Counted from the stretch's first letter, positions 1-11,266 are shown. The stretch: 64,000 bases of DNA from an uncultured Chryseobacterium sp. (GCA_913778085.1 CAJYXJ010000015.1:1-64000); one strand, 5' to 3'. Notes: generated by a model from the letters alone, not told the origin. Translations and numbers: made by a program.

Positions 1-77
1 ATGGAAAACTTGCCCAAGCTAAGGCCAACGAGTTTCCCACATTTCAACAAAATCTTCCAACATCAACAACAGAAATA

Positions 78-707
78 TTAACAAAAAACTCTACTTTTGA
101 GTGTTAGTAAGAACGGGAAGATTACAATTTCTTTACTGATATTAATATCCCCATAAATAATTTTTTCTCCTGCATTGATAGGTAAGTTATGCAATGCTGC
201 TTCTTCCGGTGACATAATCTGTAGGTACCCCGAGTGCTCCCCATTTATAAAATAATCAATATAAATTTCTTTACCTTCTTTGGTTACTTTACGGGCCATT
301 TTTAAAATTACTGTACCAAATTTATCTACTAATGACAGCTCTACTTCCGCCGCCTGCTCACCTAATCTTTCTATATCATCAATATAAAGGATTTTTCTAC
401 CCTTACGTTCAATGCCTGCTAATTCATTCAAGTATTTAGCTGTAGCTTCTTCGCCCATTTCATCAAGTTCTTTCGCAAATGCAGCAACTGCTTTTTTACT
501 TCCAGTAAAAACCGTAAATCCTTTATATTCCAATCGTGTTATAAAGTTTCCATACGGAACATTCATTGGGGCTACCGTCGATTGAAAACCAAGCTTAGGT
601 TTCAGACCAAGATTTCCTAAAGTCTCTGCCGTTTCCCTGCTGAAGCCCAATCCTAAAAATTCTTTGGCTTTGGAAAGTTTACCTTTAAAACCTATTTTTA
701 AATCCTC
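78..707 (-). pseudogene. Orphan polymorphic-toxin C-terminal cassette, no ATG start
   Basis: The minus-strand frame is open from 707 (just after a stop at 708-710) to a stop at 78-80 and encodes about 209 residues. It contains no ATG near its beginning; the first plausible initiator is a TTG at 650. Its first ~85 residues (nt 444-681) match residues ~610-688 of the full toxin gene upstream at about 94% DNA identity. After that the sequence diverges into a different ~120-residue C-terminal domain, acidic and lysine-rich, that I do not recognise. It lies behind the terminator of the toxin-immunity unit and I see no promoter. This is the organisation of orphan CT cassettes of contact-dependent or polymorphic toxin loci, which are silent until recombined onto the full-length gene. 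No cognate immunity gene is visible in nt 1-77, where the minus frames are closed. Toxic activity is unknown. Confidence 0.6.
444..681 (-). repeat. Copy A of toxin recombination repeat
   Basis: This 238-bp segment aligns without gaps to 1574-1811 with 14 mismatches that I counted (about 94% identity). It encodes the constant pre-toxin segment joining the conserved body to the variable C-terminal toxin domain. Identity ends sharply on both sides, as expected for a homologous recombination patch used to swap toxin tips. Confidence 0.85.
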
Positions 708-738
708 TTAACTCTACTTCAAAACTTTAAAATTAAAA

Positions 739-763
739 GACTGTTCAAATTTTTCGAACAGTC
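739..763 (-). terminator. Terminator after immunity gene
   Basis: The 8-bp arms GACTGTTC and GAACAGTC form a perfect stem. On the minus strand it is followed by TTTTAATTTT. It sits between the immunity-like gene and the orphan cassette, so transcription of the toxin operon should stop before the orphan. Confidence 0.75.
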
Positions 764-816
764 CTAATTACTATTTTTATATTCTTAATTCTACAATTAG
801 CTACTCTTAAGATTAA

Positions 817-1101
817 TTAAGATTCTCTGCGTAATATTTCATCCAAAATAGGTTGAGCATCTGATATTGATATTTTGCCTAAGGTTTTCAATACCAATAA
901 CAATGATGTTGGCGTAGTTTTGGACTTTATTAATTTTAATTCATTAATAATGTCACTTTGGTTATTTACCTTCTTGAAAATATCAGTAATAAAAATATAT
1001 TCTTTTTCATCTGATGAAAAATCTTTTAACATTTCATCCAGTCCTCTATTGTTAATTTTTTTTTGATTGTTTTCCATAGAGATTTTTATAGTATCTTCCA
1101 T
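817..1101 (-). CDS. Candidate immunity protein for the adjacent toxin
   Basis: A 94-residue, acidic and lysine-rich protein with no signal peptide or membrane segment, so probably cytosolic. It starts with ATG 10 nt after the stop of the large toxin gene and is followed by a strong terminator, so the two form an operon. I do not recognise a family. The immunity role is inferred only from size, position directly 3' of a polymorphic toxin gene and cotranscription. The C-terminal half (KTLGKISISDAQPIL) looks helical. AT-rich composition matches the toxin tip more than the housekeeping genes further right. Confidence 0.55.
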   Translation of the reverse strand: MEDTIKISMENNQKKINNRGLDEMLKDFSSDEKEYIFITDIFKKVNNQSDIINELKLIKSKTTPTSLLLVLKTLGKISISDAQPILDEILRRES

Positions 1102-1111
1102 AATAAATATA

Positions 1112-3637
1112 TTATTTAAAAAATTTCACATAAATTTTTGTGTACGGAGGAATAGAAGGTATTAGTTCTTGTATAATAACTTTTACATAACCTTGTTCTA
1201 ATGCCCTTTGTCCCGTCCATGTTTTAAATGCTGCTTTTTCAGCCGTCATTCCTTGTTGTAATGCTTCGTTGAAAGCAGTAACATTATCGCTTGCTCCAGA
1301 CCATAAACCTTTGATTCCATTAAATGGAATCTTTCTTATTCTTAGATGCTCTATTAAAGCATTAAAAACTTGTTTGCCTCTGATTTGTGTCTTTAAATCT
1401 TTACGATATATAGCAAATTCTAAAAATTCATCAGCACTTATTTCTACAAGTCCGACTAATTCATTTGTCAATAAATCCTTAAAGTTATAAGATCCATCTC
1501 TGAAAATAATATCGCAATTTTCAGGGAGAAATTTATTAAATTTATTTAATAGATCCTCTAAATGTTTTAAGGCAGCTTCTTCGCCCATCTCTTCAAGTTC
1601 CTTCGCAAAAGTAGCAACCGCTTTTTTACTTCCAGTAAAAACCGTAAACCCTTTATATTCCAATCGTGTTATAAAGTTTCCATACGGAACATTTATTGGG
1701 GCTGCCGTCGATTGAAAACCAAGCTTAGGTTTAAGACCAAGATTCCCTAAAGTCTCTGCGGTTTCCCTGCTAAAGCCCAATCCTAAAAACTCTTTGGCTT
1801 TGGAAAGTTTATACCTTGCTTTTAAAAACCATTTTTGAAGCTCGTTCCAAACCTGTTGCAGGAATTTTTTCAACCCATTGCCTCCTTTTGAGAAAAGTTC
1901 CAGTAAAGCGGACAGTGCCCTGTATGCCTGATCCTTCCCATACTTTGCCGCGGCAGAGATCGCTGCTCCGACTTCTTTGTTTACCGCTTCAACGATTTCC
2001 GCAATTTTGCCTAATTTAGCAACTTTCAGAACCTGGGTAAAAGGTATAAAAAAACTGGCAATAAAAGCAATTCCGCTCCCGGCAATGTATGCAACCCTTA
2101 CCCAATCAAAATCTTCCTTACTGTGAGTCTTACAAAAATCCAGCATTTTAGTATACATTTCTGAAACCGCAGTTCCCAGGTTTTCCCAGAAATGTCCGCC
2201 AAATAAAAAATCACAAATGGTATCCAGTGTTTCCATAGCGCCCTGAAAATCCTGAGCGGCATTAAAAGGAGCTTCCAAAATACTTCCTATAAACTTAAAC
2301 AGTGAGGATATAAAATCCACCAACCCATTCCATAGTCCGCAATAGTAAGCTACCCACAGCTGCATTTTCCCTGCCAGAAATCCTCCTAAGTCTGCATCGG
2401 CAAGTTTATAAATGGATTCTACCTCTTTTGTAATAAAATCATTATAATACCTGATAAATTCTTTGATGGCACCTGAGTATTTTTTGATGTAAGTCTCAAG
2501 AATATTTGGTGTTAAATCATGAAGATCCAATCCTCTTTTGTCGGCAAAAAGCTTATCAATACTGTTTACCAGTTCATCCGATATAATAATTTTCTTAAGC
2601 AAATTATCTTTGTCAAAAAAATAATCTTCACTTTGGGTATCCCAGAAATCATCGGATACTTTCAGATAGTCAAGGCCATCTCCTATTTTATTACAGATCC
2701 ATCCCGTAGCTTTTGAAATGGCAAAAAAATTAAGAAACCCCTGTTTAAGGGCATTTAACAGATTATTTATATTTACGCTGTCTTTTTCAATATTGCCTTT
2801 CTCCAGAAGTTCCTTGATAATATTTATTTCCAACCCGGTTTCTTTGGCCAGCGTTCGCATCGTTGAAGGATTGAAAAATCTTTCATCCAATTCTCCTTCT
2901 TTATTATAGAATTGTTTTTTTACCGATGGGGATACCTTAGCATAAAGTTTTTTTGAGGAGAAAAAATCCTCATCGCCTTCAATAAAGAAATAAATATCAT
3001 TTTCCCCCAATCTTGCTGTTTTATAAGCCTCCCGAACTTTATTTCCGTCATCCGAAAAGAAAAAGTAAACGGTAAACAATAACTTCTCATCAGGATCCCG
3101 TACACCGTTGAAATTTTTATCAAAGAAAACATCCAGAGAAGTATACAGATAGCCATCCTTCGCTGTTTTTTTTAAATCATTAATGATATTCAGATTTCCT
3201 TTTTTTTCTTTTTGCGCATCAACGAAATAAGTCTTCTTTAAAAAATCCTCACTTTGACTGTTATCTGCCGGCTTCACGGTCACCAATGGGCTCACATGGC
3301 TCATGCCTCTTATCGTTTCTCCAAGTCTTACAGGTTGAGGCATGCTGTTGCCGGTATTAAGAAAATTCTGAAAATTTTTATGCCTTTGTTGCATTACTTC
3401 AGAAAAATCCAAAAAATTCCCGTTTTGAAAATCTGCTAAAAGTTCTCTTTGTGAAGCATCATCAAAATCCTGTATCTCATTTAAATAATCCTCCAAATTC
3501 ATAATGCCTGATATTTGGTTAAACCATCTTTTTGCTGTCTCTTCCTGAAAATAGAGAAAGTACCTAATTTTAATTGTAAATTCATTTTTTTCATAAATAA
3601 TTTTTATAATGTTTTGGTTTTTAATACTGAATTTCAT
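1112..3637 (-). CDS. Polymorphic toxin-like protein with variable C-terminus
   Basis: About 841 residues from the ATG at 3637; a second ATG at 3502 (protein MNLEDYLNE...) is an equally possible start, and the frame upstream to 3658 offers only TTG. The N-terminal ~450 residues are unrecognised, with a DPDE-type acidic stretch (FDKNFNGVRDPDEK). A middle region holds hydrophobic segments (IAGSGIAFIASFFIPF) that could help membrane passage. Residues ~610-688 are the constant segment shared with the orphan cassette. The last ~150 residues are the presumed toxin, with the motif LWSGASDNVTAFNEAL followed by TWTGQRALEQG. No signal peptide, T9SS tail, PAAR or Rhs repeats were seen, so the export route is unclear. 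Toxin function is inferred from architecture and the downstream immunity-like gene. Confidence 0.6.
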   Translation of the reverse strand: MKFSIKNQNIIKIIYEKNEFTIKIRYFLYFQEETAKRWFNQISGIMNLEDYLNEIQDFDDASQRELLADFQNGNFLDFSEVMQQRHKNFQNFLNTGNSMPQPVRLGETIRGMSHVSPLVTVKPADNSQSEDFLKKTYFVDAQKEKKGNLNIINDLKKTAKDGYLYTSLDVFFDKNFNGVRDPDEKLLFTVYFFFSDDGNKVREAYKTARLGENDIYFFIEGDEDFFSSKKLYAKVSPSVKKQFYNKEGELDERFFNPSTMRTLAKETGLEINIIKELLEKGNIEKDSVNINNLLNALKQGFLNFFAISKATGWICNKIGDGLDYLKVSDDFWDTQSEDYFFDKDNLLKKIIISDELVNSIDKLFADKRGLDLHDLTPNILETYIKKYSGAIKEFIRYYNDFITKEVESIYKLADADLGGFLAGKMQLWVAYYCGLWNGLVDFISSLFKFIGSILEAPFNAAQDFQGAMETLDTICDFLFGGHFWENLGTAVSEMYTKMLDFCKTHSKEDFDWVRVAYIAGSGIAFIASFFIPFTQVLKVAKLGKIAEIVEAVNKEVGAAISAAAKYGKDQAYRALSALLELFSKGGNGLKKFLQQVWNELQKWFLKARYKLSKAKEFLGLGFSRETAETLGNLGLKPKLGFQSTAAPINVPYGNFITRLEYKGFTVFTGSKKAVATFAKELEEMGEEAALKHLEDLLNKFNKFLPENCDIIFRDGSYNFKDLLTNELVGLVEISADEFLEFAIYRKDLKTQIRGKQVFNALIEHLRIRKIPFNGIKGLWSGASDNVTAFNEALQQGMTAEKAAFKTWTGQRALEQGYVKVIIQELIPSIPPYTKIYVKFFK
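1574..1811 (-). repeat. Copy B of toxin recombination repeat
   Basis: Partner of the repeat at 444-681, in the same orientation 1130 bp away, inside the full-length toxin gene. Recombination between the copies would delete the present toxin tip and immunity gene and fuse the orphan tip to the gene body in frame. Confidence 0.85.
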
Positions 3638-3750
3638 TTTCAGTATCTCTATGTGCAAATATCCATAGGGAGTATGTCAAAACTCGTCGTATTAAATTTT
3701 TTATTAATTTTTTTTCAAAATTTATTATTAGCACGAATTACTTTATAATA

Positions 3751-3786
3751 AAAAATCCGTATCCCATTGTGGAAATACGGATTTTA
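3751..3786. terminator. Palindromic terminator-like hairpin
   Basis: Arms AAAATCCGTAT (3752-3762) and ATACGGATTTT (3775-3785) are perfectly complementary, with A- and T-rich flanks on both sides. It lies between the toxin gene start and the end of katG, both on the minus strand, and probably insulates the toxin gene from read-through. Confidence 0.6.
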
Positions 3787-3860
3787 ATGATCAGGATTTC
3801 AAATGGGTAAATTGAAATCGTTTTATTTCTGATAAATAGCCGGAAGAAGGTGGTGAAAAC

Positions 3861-3885
3861 AAAAAAAGCAGCCCAAAGGCTGCCT
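3861..3885 (-). terminator. katG terminator
   Basis: Stem GCAGCC/GGCTGC with a 4-nt loop, followed on the minus strand by a run of seven T. It begins 26 nt after the katG stop codon. Confidence 0.8.
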
Positions 3886-3911
3886 TCATCACTTCACATG
3901 ATACCTATAAA

Positions 3912-6266
<2,355 letters not shown>

Positions 6267-6584
6267 TCTATCAAAAATATTTTTACAATAGTTAAAAACA
6301 ATGATATGTTTGACTTTTTATAATCCTGCAATTAAATTAATCATTTTTACACAAAATAAAAGATAACGGAAGGCTAAATATTCATATTTGAAACGATACG
6401 GGCCTTTAATTTAAGCTTCTTCATCTTTCCGTTATTTTTTATTATGAAAAATTTAATTATCTTTAGATATTTAAGGAATTGTTATCTGATTGCCGGTAAT
6501 TTGCCACAAATAAAGAATTTGTAATTGTTAAATAAAGGGAATCTAATTTAAATCCTAAAAATAAGACTTGCTAAAACTCTAATT
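6267..6584. other. Intergenic region katG / haem-binding gene
   Basis: No coding potential seen. AT-rich. It contains a long-range inverted repeat with arms ATAACGGAA (near 6364) and TTCCGTTAT (near 6427) separated by about 55 nt. A clear consensus promoter for the rightward gene was not found. Confidence 0.4.
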
Positions 6585-7046
6585 ATGAAAAAATTACTGA
6601 CCGTTGTTCTTGTTGCCTTCATCATCATCCAGTTTTTCCCGATCGATAAGAAAAATCCTGCCCCGACCCCCGGGATGGATTTTATAAAGATTAAAAAGAC
6701 GGACCCCGAAGTAGCAGCCATCATCAACCGTTCTTGCTACGACTGCCATTCCAATGAAACCCGCTACCCCTGGTATTCCAATATAGCCCCGTCTTCATGG
6801 ATTTTGAAAAACCATATTGATGAGGGAAGAAAAGAACTTAATTTCTCCACTTTTGCCGTCTATGAACCTAAGACACAGGCACACAAATTGCAGGAATGCA
6901 TAGAAATGGTGGAGAAAAAGGAAATGCCGCTGGAGTCCTATTTTATCGGCCATCAGGATGCTAAGCTTTCGGACGCACAAAGAAAGATCCTCACGGATTA
7001 TTTTAAAAAGGAAAAACAGGAAACAGAACGGAAAATGGCACTTTAA
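6585..7046 (+). CDS. Haem-binding domain protein
   Basis: A 153-residue protein with an N-terminal hydrophobic segment (residues 2-18) that would export or anchor it. Right after it is a single CxxCH motif (CYDCH, about residues 47-51) followed by SNETRYPWYSNIAP, the pattern of the Haem_bd family (PF14376) common in Bacteroidota. It therefore probably carries one c-type haem in the periplasm. It is followed after 10 nt by a DCC-family thiol oxidoreductase, suggesting one operon concerned with redox chemistry. The physiological partner is not evident. Confidence 0.85.
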   Translation: MKKLLTVVLVAFIIIQFFPIDKKNPAPTPGMDFIKIKKTDPEVAAIINRSCYDCHSNETRYPWYSNIAPSSWILKNHIDEGRKELNFSTFAVYEPKTQAHKLQECIEMVEKKEMPLESYFIGHQDAKLSDAQRKILTDYFKKEKQETERKMAL

Positions 7047-7056
7047 AACAACAATT

Positions 7057-7470
7057 ATGGAAGGGAACTGGCAGAACAAGCATGTTGTATTCTTCGACGG
7101 TGATTGCGGAGTCTGCAATTTCTGGGTGCAGTGGATTTTGGAAAGAGACAAGAAAAACCAATTTATGTTTGCTTCTCTTCAATCGGATTTCGGACAGCAG
7201 TTTTTATCGGAAAGAGGATTAAATACGAAAGTTTTCAATACCATGTATCTCTGGAAGCCTAATCAATATTATCTTGAAAAATCCAGAGCCGTGCTGAAAA
7301 TCGCAGATCTGCTGGGTGGAATTTATAAACTTTCAGTGATCGGAAAACTCATCCCGAAATTTCTCAGTGATAAAGTATATGACAAAGTCTCGGAAAACAG
7401 AATGAAACTGGCAAACCAGAAGTGCTACCTGCCTACTCCTGAAGAACGGAAAAAATTTATACAGGTTTAA
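7057..7470 (+). CDS. DCC family thiol-disulfide oxidoreductase (DUF393)
   Basis: A 137-residue protein beginning MEGNWQNKHVVFFDGDCGVCNF. The DxDCxxC motif (DGDCGVC) near the N-terminus defines the DCC/DUF393 family, predicted thiol-disulfide oxidoreductases. The frame extends upstream to 6958 but that part overlaps the haem-binding gene; ATG 7057 leaves a normal 10-nt gap and starts right before the first beta strand. No signal peptide, so cytosolic or membrane-peripheral. Substrate unknown. Confidence 0.85.
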   Translation: MEGNWQNKHVVFFDGDCGVCNFWVQWILERDKKNQFMFASLQSDFGQQFLSERGLNTKVFNTMYLWKPNQYYLEKSRAVLKIADLLGGIYKLSVIGKLIPKFLSDKVYDKVSENRMKLANQKCYLPTPEERKKFIQV

Positions 7471-7570
7471 GAGCAAACCGGAAGAGAGAAGCCCGATGCC
7501 GGAAGTCTTAATATTAAAGCTAATGTATCGTTTAAAAAATTTTTATGATTATCATTAATCTTTAAAAATA

Positions 7571-7608
7571 AACTAAAGACTGTCTTTTATGGGCAGTCTT
7601 TAGTTTTG
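7571..7608. terminator. Bidirectional terminator
   Basis: Arms AACTAAAGACTG and CAGTCTTTAGTT form a long perfect stem with an 11-nt loop, with T-rich tails on both strands. It lies between the convergent DCC and amylase genes and can serve both. Confidence 0.85.
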
Positions 7609-7634
7609 TGATTAGATAAAAGTTTAAAGTTTCA

Positions 7635-9068
7635 TTACTGATTCAATGACCAAACAGAATATGAATTTGGCGGGGCTTGGATTTTCACCCATTTATCGCC
7701 CTGTGTAGTAGGATACCATGAGGAATTTCCCGTGAAGTCTTTGATCTGCTGGCTGGCCCAATTGGTCTGAATCCATCGTTCCTGCCAGCTGGAAGAGCTA
7801 TTGATATAGACAACCAGTCCAGGATTTCCGTTATAGCCGTTTCTTCGGGCAATGTATTCATCGTTATCAGTATAGAGAATCGAAGTGGTTCCGGTGGCTT
7901 TGTTATTGTGGATCCAAATGAGGTTGTTCAGCCTTTCTTTGTTCAGCCATTCCTCGTAATCCCTGTAAAAAATGGTGGGATAACCTTCATGGGTCAGGAT
8001 GTAAGCATACGCCGGCATTTTATTGTAAATGATATCCGTATCATGATTGGCGACAAAAGTAACCGCTTTAAAGGGGTTTCTTTTCCACATCATATCATCA
8101 TTCAGGACGTTGAGGTTTCCATTATCGAATGCCTCATCCATTTTGTAATAAGCGGCAAAATCAAAGACCGAACTGTTGGCATTATTGGCCCAGGACTCCA
8201 GTGTATTTACATTAGAATCCCATAATTCGCCAACCGAGAAACCACCGACATTGGAATTCCAGTTATTTACTACCCAAGCGCCGAATCCTTTCACATAATC
8301 GAATCGCCATCCGTCAAATTTCATGACGTTTTTATAATACTTTCCTACCGAATCATCCCTTCCCCAAAGCCAGTCCTGCACATATGGATTGGCATGGCAC
8401 AGATCCGGAAAACCACCAAAAGCCCCTTCATCATTATTCCCGTAAGAATTTTTATAAAAGTCGTTGTAGTTTCTGGGGAACTTTCCTGAAGCCACTCCTG
8501 AAAAGTTGGTCCAAGTATTAGAACCTACATAGGGATTATATTCCGACTGTCCGCCGCTGTTGTGGTTGATGACAATATCGGCATACACCTGCATATTTTC
8601 CGCATGGGCTTTTGTAATCAGGGCTTCCAATTCCGTCCTTGAACCGAAACGTGTTTCCACGCTGCCGTTCTGGTTGTAATTTCCGAAATCATAATAATCC
8701 GTTGGATCATAGCCCATGGAATAGGCTCCATTCTGTGCTTTTGAAGCCGGAGGAAGCCATACTGCACCAATTCCTGCATTAGACCAATCGGTGACTTTTG
8801 ATTTTACGGTATTCCACCAATTGCCGCCATCCGGGACATCCCAGTAAAAGCCCTGCATCAGAACTCCTCCGCCCGGCCCGGCAACAAATTTACCTGTAGA
8901 AGAAGAAGTGCCGGTACTGAAAGGCCGCCCGTCGTGATGGGTAACATTCACAATTTTATCGTGAACACCCAGGTCTTTCTGATCCTCAGAGATCACCTCA
9001 TCACTGGTCCGGCAGGAATTGATTATTCCCAATGCCAGTAATGAAAGTACATAATATGTTTTTTTCAT
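7635..9068 (-). CDS. Secreted GH13 alpha-amylase, archaeal (GH13_7-like) type
   Basis: A 477-residue endo-acting alpha-1,4-glucanase. All GH13 signature regions are present: DIVINH (164-169), WRFDYVKG with nucleophile Asp257, GELWD with acid/base Glu281, and FVANHD with Asp343. Long stretches (MQGFYWDVP, FDFAAYYKMDEAFDN, TIFYRDYEEWLN) resemble, from memory, the Pyrococcus/Thermococcus amylases of subfamily GH13_7 more than typical bacterial amylases. The N-terminus has a signal peptide ending in NSC19, so it is probably a lipoprotein; residues 20-60 form a Ser/Thr-rich linker. There is no SusCD pair or T9SS tail, and it appears to be a single-gene unit. Confidence 0.93.
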   Translation of the reverse strand: MKKTYYVLSLLALGIINSCRTSDEVISEDQKDLGVHDKIVNVTHHDGRPFSTGTSSSTGKFVAGPGGGVLMQGFYWDVPDGGNWWNTVKSKVTDWSNAGIGAVWLPPASKAQNGAYSMGYDPTDYYDFGNYNQNGSVETRFGSRTELEALITKAHAENMQVYADIVINHNSGGQSEYNPYVGSNTWTNFSGVASGKFPRNYNDFYKNSYGNNDEGAFGGFPDLCHANPYVQDWLWGRDDSVGKYYKNVMKFDGWRFDYVKGFGAWVVNNWNSNVGGFSVGELWDSNVNTLESWANNANSSVFDFAAYYKMDEAFDNGNLNVLNDDMMWKRNPFKAVTFVANHDTDIIYNKMPAYAYILTHEGYPTIFYRDYEEWLNKERLNNLIWIHNNKATGTTSILYTDNDEYIARRNGYNGNPGLVVYINSSSSWQERWIQTNWASQQIKDFTGNSSWYPTTQGDKWVKIQAPPNSYSVWSLNQ

Positions 9069-9244
9069 AGAGAAAGTTTTAATTATTAATCTGTTACCTA
9101 ATTTACAATTTTATTGACATAAGTTCTATACAACGTGAAATAATTTTTATTTTTAACATGAAACCCAACGAAATCATTGCTCAAAATATTCATTAAAAAA
9201 TCATAAACTTTTAAGATTTTCGGTACAATTTTTCTTTTAATCCA

Positions 9245-9252
9245 TATATTTG
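9245..9252 (+). promoter_or_regulatory. -7 element TATATTTG of DUF4290-murA
   Basis: A perfect TAnnTTTG element ends only 6 nt before the ATG at 9259, so transcription would begin at or next to the start codon (leaderless mRNA). No clear -33 TTG was found. Confidence 0.55.
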
Positions 9253-9258
9253 CAGACT

Positions 9259-9936
9259 ATGGAATACAACACCCAAAAAACTCAGCTACATTTGCCGGAA
9301 TACGGCAGAATCATACAACAGTTGGTTGAACGTTGCAAAGAGCTTTCCTCACGAGAAGAAAGAAACGAAATGGCAATGGCGATCATTGATTTTATGGGTC
9401 AGCGAAACCCGCAGCTGCGAGACGAAGAAAATTATAAACATAAACTTTGGGACCATCTTTATATTTTAGCCGATCATAATCTGGATGTAGATGCGCCCTA
9501 CCCTTTTCCTACGAAAGAAGAACTTGAAGAGAAACCTAAAAGGATGGAATATCCTAAGCTTCAGGGCGATTTTAAATTTTATGGTAAAAGTATTCTTCAA
9601 CTGATTGAAAAAGCAATAGAACTGGAGCAGGGAGATGAAAAGGAGGCCCTGATCGAAGTGATTGCCAACAATATGAAGAAATCCTATAATGTCTATAATA
9701 AGGAACACGTAACGGATGATGTGATTTTCCGTCATCTGAAGGAACTTTCGGAAAACAGGCTGGACCTTACCGGAATCGATACGCTTGAAAAGAGTAAAAT
9801 CTACTATACCAGTAATAACAACAACCGGAACAACCAGAATAACAACCGGAATAACAACAACCGAAACCAAAATAACCAGAACAATAAGAGAAGGCACAAT
9901 AATAACAATAACAACCATAATAAAAACAGAAAGTAG
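9259..9936 (+). CDS. DUF4290 family protein
   Basis: A 225-residue protein of the Bacteroidota-restricted DUF4290 family (PF14123), function unknown. Residues 1-175 form a charged, helical globular domain (YGRIIQQLVERCKEL, DEENYKHKLWDHLY). The last ~45 residues are almost only Asn, Arg, Lys and Gln, a low-complexity basic tail that could bind nucleic acid. It is cytosolic. The murA start follows 2 nt after the stop, so the two are cotranscribed. The ATG at 9259 is chosen over a TTG at 9250 because the promoter overlaps the latter. Confidence 0.85.
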   Translation: MEYNTQKTQLHLPEYGRIIQQLVERCKELSSREERNEMAMAIIDFMGQRNPQLRDEENYKHKLWDHLYILADHNLDVDAPYPFPTKEELEEKPKRMEYPKLQGDFKFYGKSILQLIEKAIELEQGDEKEALIEVIANNMKKSYNVYNKEHVTDDVIFRHLKELSENRLDLTGIDTLEKSKIYYTSNNNNRNNQNNNRNNNNRNQNNQNNKRRHNNNNNNHNKNRK

Positions 9937-9938
9937 AT

Positions 9939-11246
9939 ATGAGTGGAACATTTCAGATACGGGGAGGAAAAAGACTGCAAGGTGAAATCACTCCACAGGG
10001 GGCAAAAAATGAAGCCCTTCAGATTCTATGTGCCGTTTTATTGACTGATGAGGAAGTAAGGATCAAAAATATTCCGGATATCCACGACGTTAATCGATTA
10101 ATTGAGATTTTGGGTGACTTCGGGGTTAAGGTTACCAAGAATGCACATGGCGATTATACATTCAAAGCCGATAAAGTAAATTTTGATTATATTAAGTCCA
10201 GCGAGTTCAAAAAAGACGGAGCCAAACTGAGAGGTTCCATCATGCTGATGGGCCCGATGCTGGCAAGATACGGCGAAGCTTATATGCCGACTCCTGGGGG
10301 TGACAAAATCGGTAGAAGAAGATTAGACACACATTTTCAGGGATTGGTAGAACTCGGTGCGGAATTCAATTATGATGAGGAAGAGTATTTTTATTCTCTA
10401 AAAGCAAAAGAGCTTAACGGAAAGTTTATTCTTCTGGAAGAAGCTTCCGTAACGGGGACCGCCAATATTGTAATGGCTGCAGCCCTGGCCAAAGGTAAAA
10501 CAAGGATTTACAATGCTGCCTGTGAACCTTACCTGCAGCAACTCTGTAAAATGCTGAACAGGATGGGGGCAAATATTTCCGGAATCGGTTCTAACCTCCT
10601 TACCATTGAAGGCGTTGAATATCTTCACGGAACCGAGCATACCATGCTTCCGGATATGGTGGAAATCGGTTCCTGGATCGGTCTTGCAGCCATGACCAAG
10701 TCTGAAATTACCATAAAAAACGTAAACTGGAACCAGCTTGGCGTAATCCCGAATACCTTCAGGAAACTGGGAATCGAGCTTGAACAGAGCAATGACGATA
10801 TTTTCATTCCTGCCCAGGAACATTATAAAATCCAGAAATTTATAGACGGATCCATCCTTACGATCTCCGATGCTCCGTGGCCGGGATTCACTCCGGACCT
10901 GTTATCGATCATTCTGGTAGTGGCCACACAGGCCAGAGGGAGTCTTCTGGTTCACCAGAAAATGTTTGAATCAAGATTATTCTTTGTGGATAAACTGATC
11001 GACATGGGCGCACAGATCATCCTTTGCGATCCGCACAGGGCTACGGTAATCGGGTTGAACCAGGAAACGCCATTGAGAGGGACTACGATGGTTTCCCCGG
11101 ACATCAGAGCAGGAAACGCCCTTCTGATCGCCGCCCTTTCAGCAGAAGGAAAATCGATTATCCATAATATCGAACAGATCGACAGAGGATACGAGAATAT
11201 TGATGGCAGACTGAAAGCGATCGGTGCTGATATCGAGAGGATTTAA
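9939..11246 (+). CDS. murA: UDP-N-acetylglucosamine 1-carboxyvinyltransferase MurA, Cys-to-Asp variant
   Basis: A 435-residue enzyme for the first committed step of peptidoglycan synthesis, transferring enolpyruvate from PEP to UDP-GlcNAc. Lys23 and Asn24 (GAKNEALQ) and the general base Asp320 (DAPWPGFTPD) are conserved. In the loop that reads GGCxIGxRPVDLH in Escherichia coli, this protein has PGGDKIGRRRLDTH, so the catalytic, fosfomycin-alkylated Cys115 is replaced by Asp122. The same change is known from Mycobacterium, Chlamydia and Borrelia and gives intrinsic fosfomycin insensitivity while keeping activity. It is the only murA in the window and sits in an operon with the DUF4290 gene. 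Confidence 0.96.
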   Translation: MSGTFQIRGGKRLQGEITPQGAKNEALQILCAVLLTDEEVRIKNIPDIHDVNRLIEILGDFGVKVTKNAHGDYTFKADKVNFDYIKSSEFKKDGAKLRGSIMLMGPMLARYGEAYMPTPGGDKIGRRRLDTHFQGLVELGAEFNYDEEEYFYSLKAKELNGKFILLEEASVTGTANIVMAAALAKGKTRIYNAACEPYLQQLCKMLNRMGANISGIGSNLLTIEGVEYLHGTEHTMLPDMVEIGSWIGLAAMTKSEITIKNVNWNQLGVIPNTFRKLGIELEQSNDDIFIPAQEHYKIQKFIDGSILTISDAPWPGFTPDLLSIILVVATQARGSLLVHQKMFESRLFFVDKLIDMGAQIILCDPHRATVIGLNQETPLRGTTMVSPDIRAGNALLIAALSAEGKSIIHNIEQIDRGYENIDGRLKAIGADIERI

Positions 11247-11266
11247 TTTTTATATATAAAACAGTG

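Noticed and set aside
739-763. Inverted repeat as a site-specific recombination (inversion) site for the toxin tips
   Set aside because: It occurs once, is followed by a T run on the minus strand and fits a plain terminator better.
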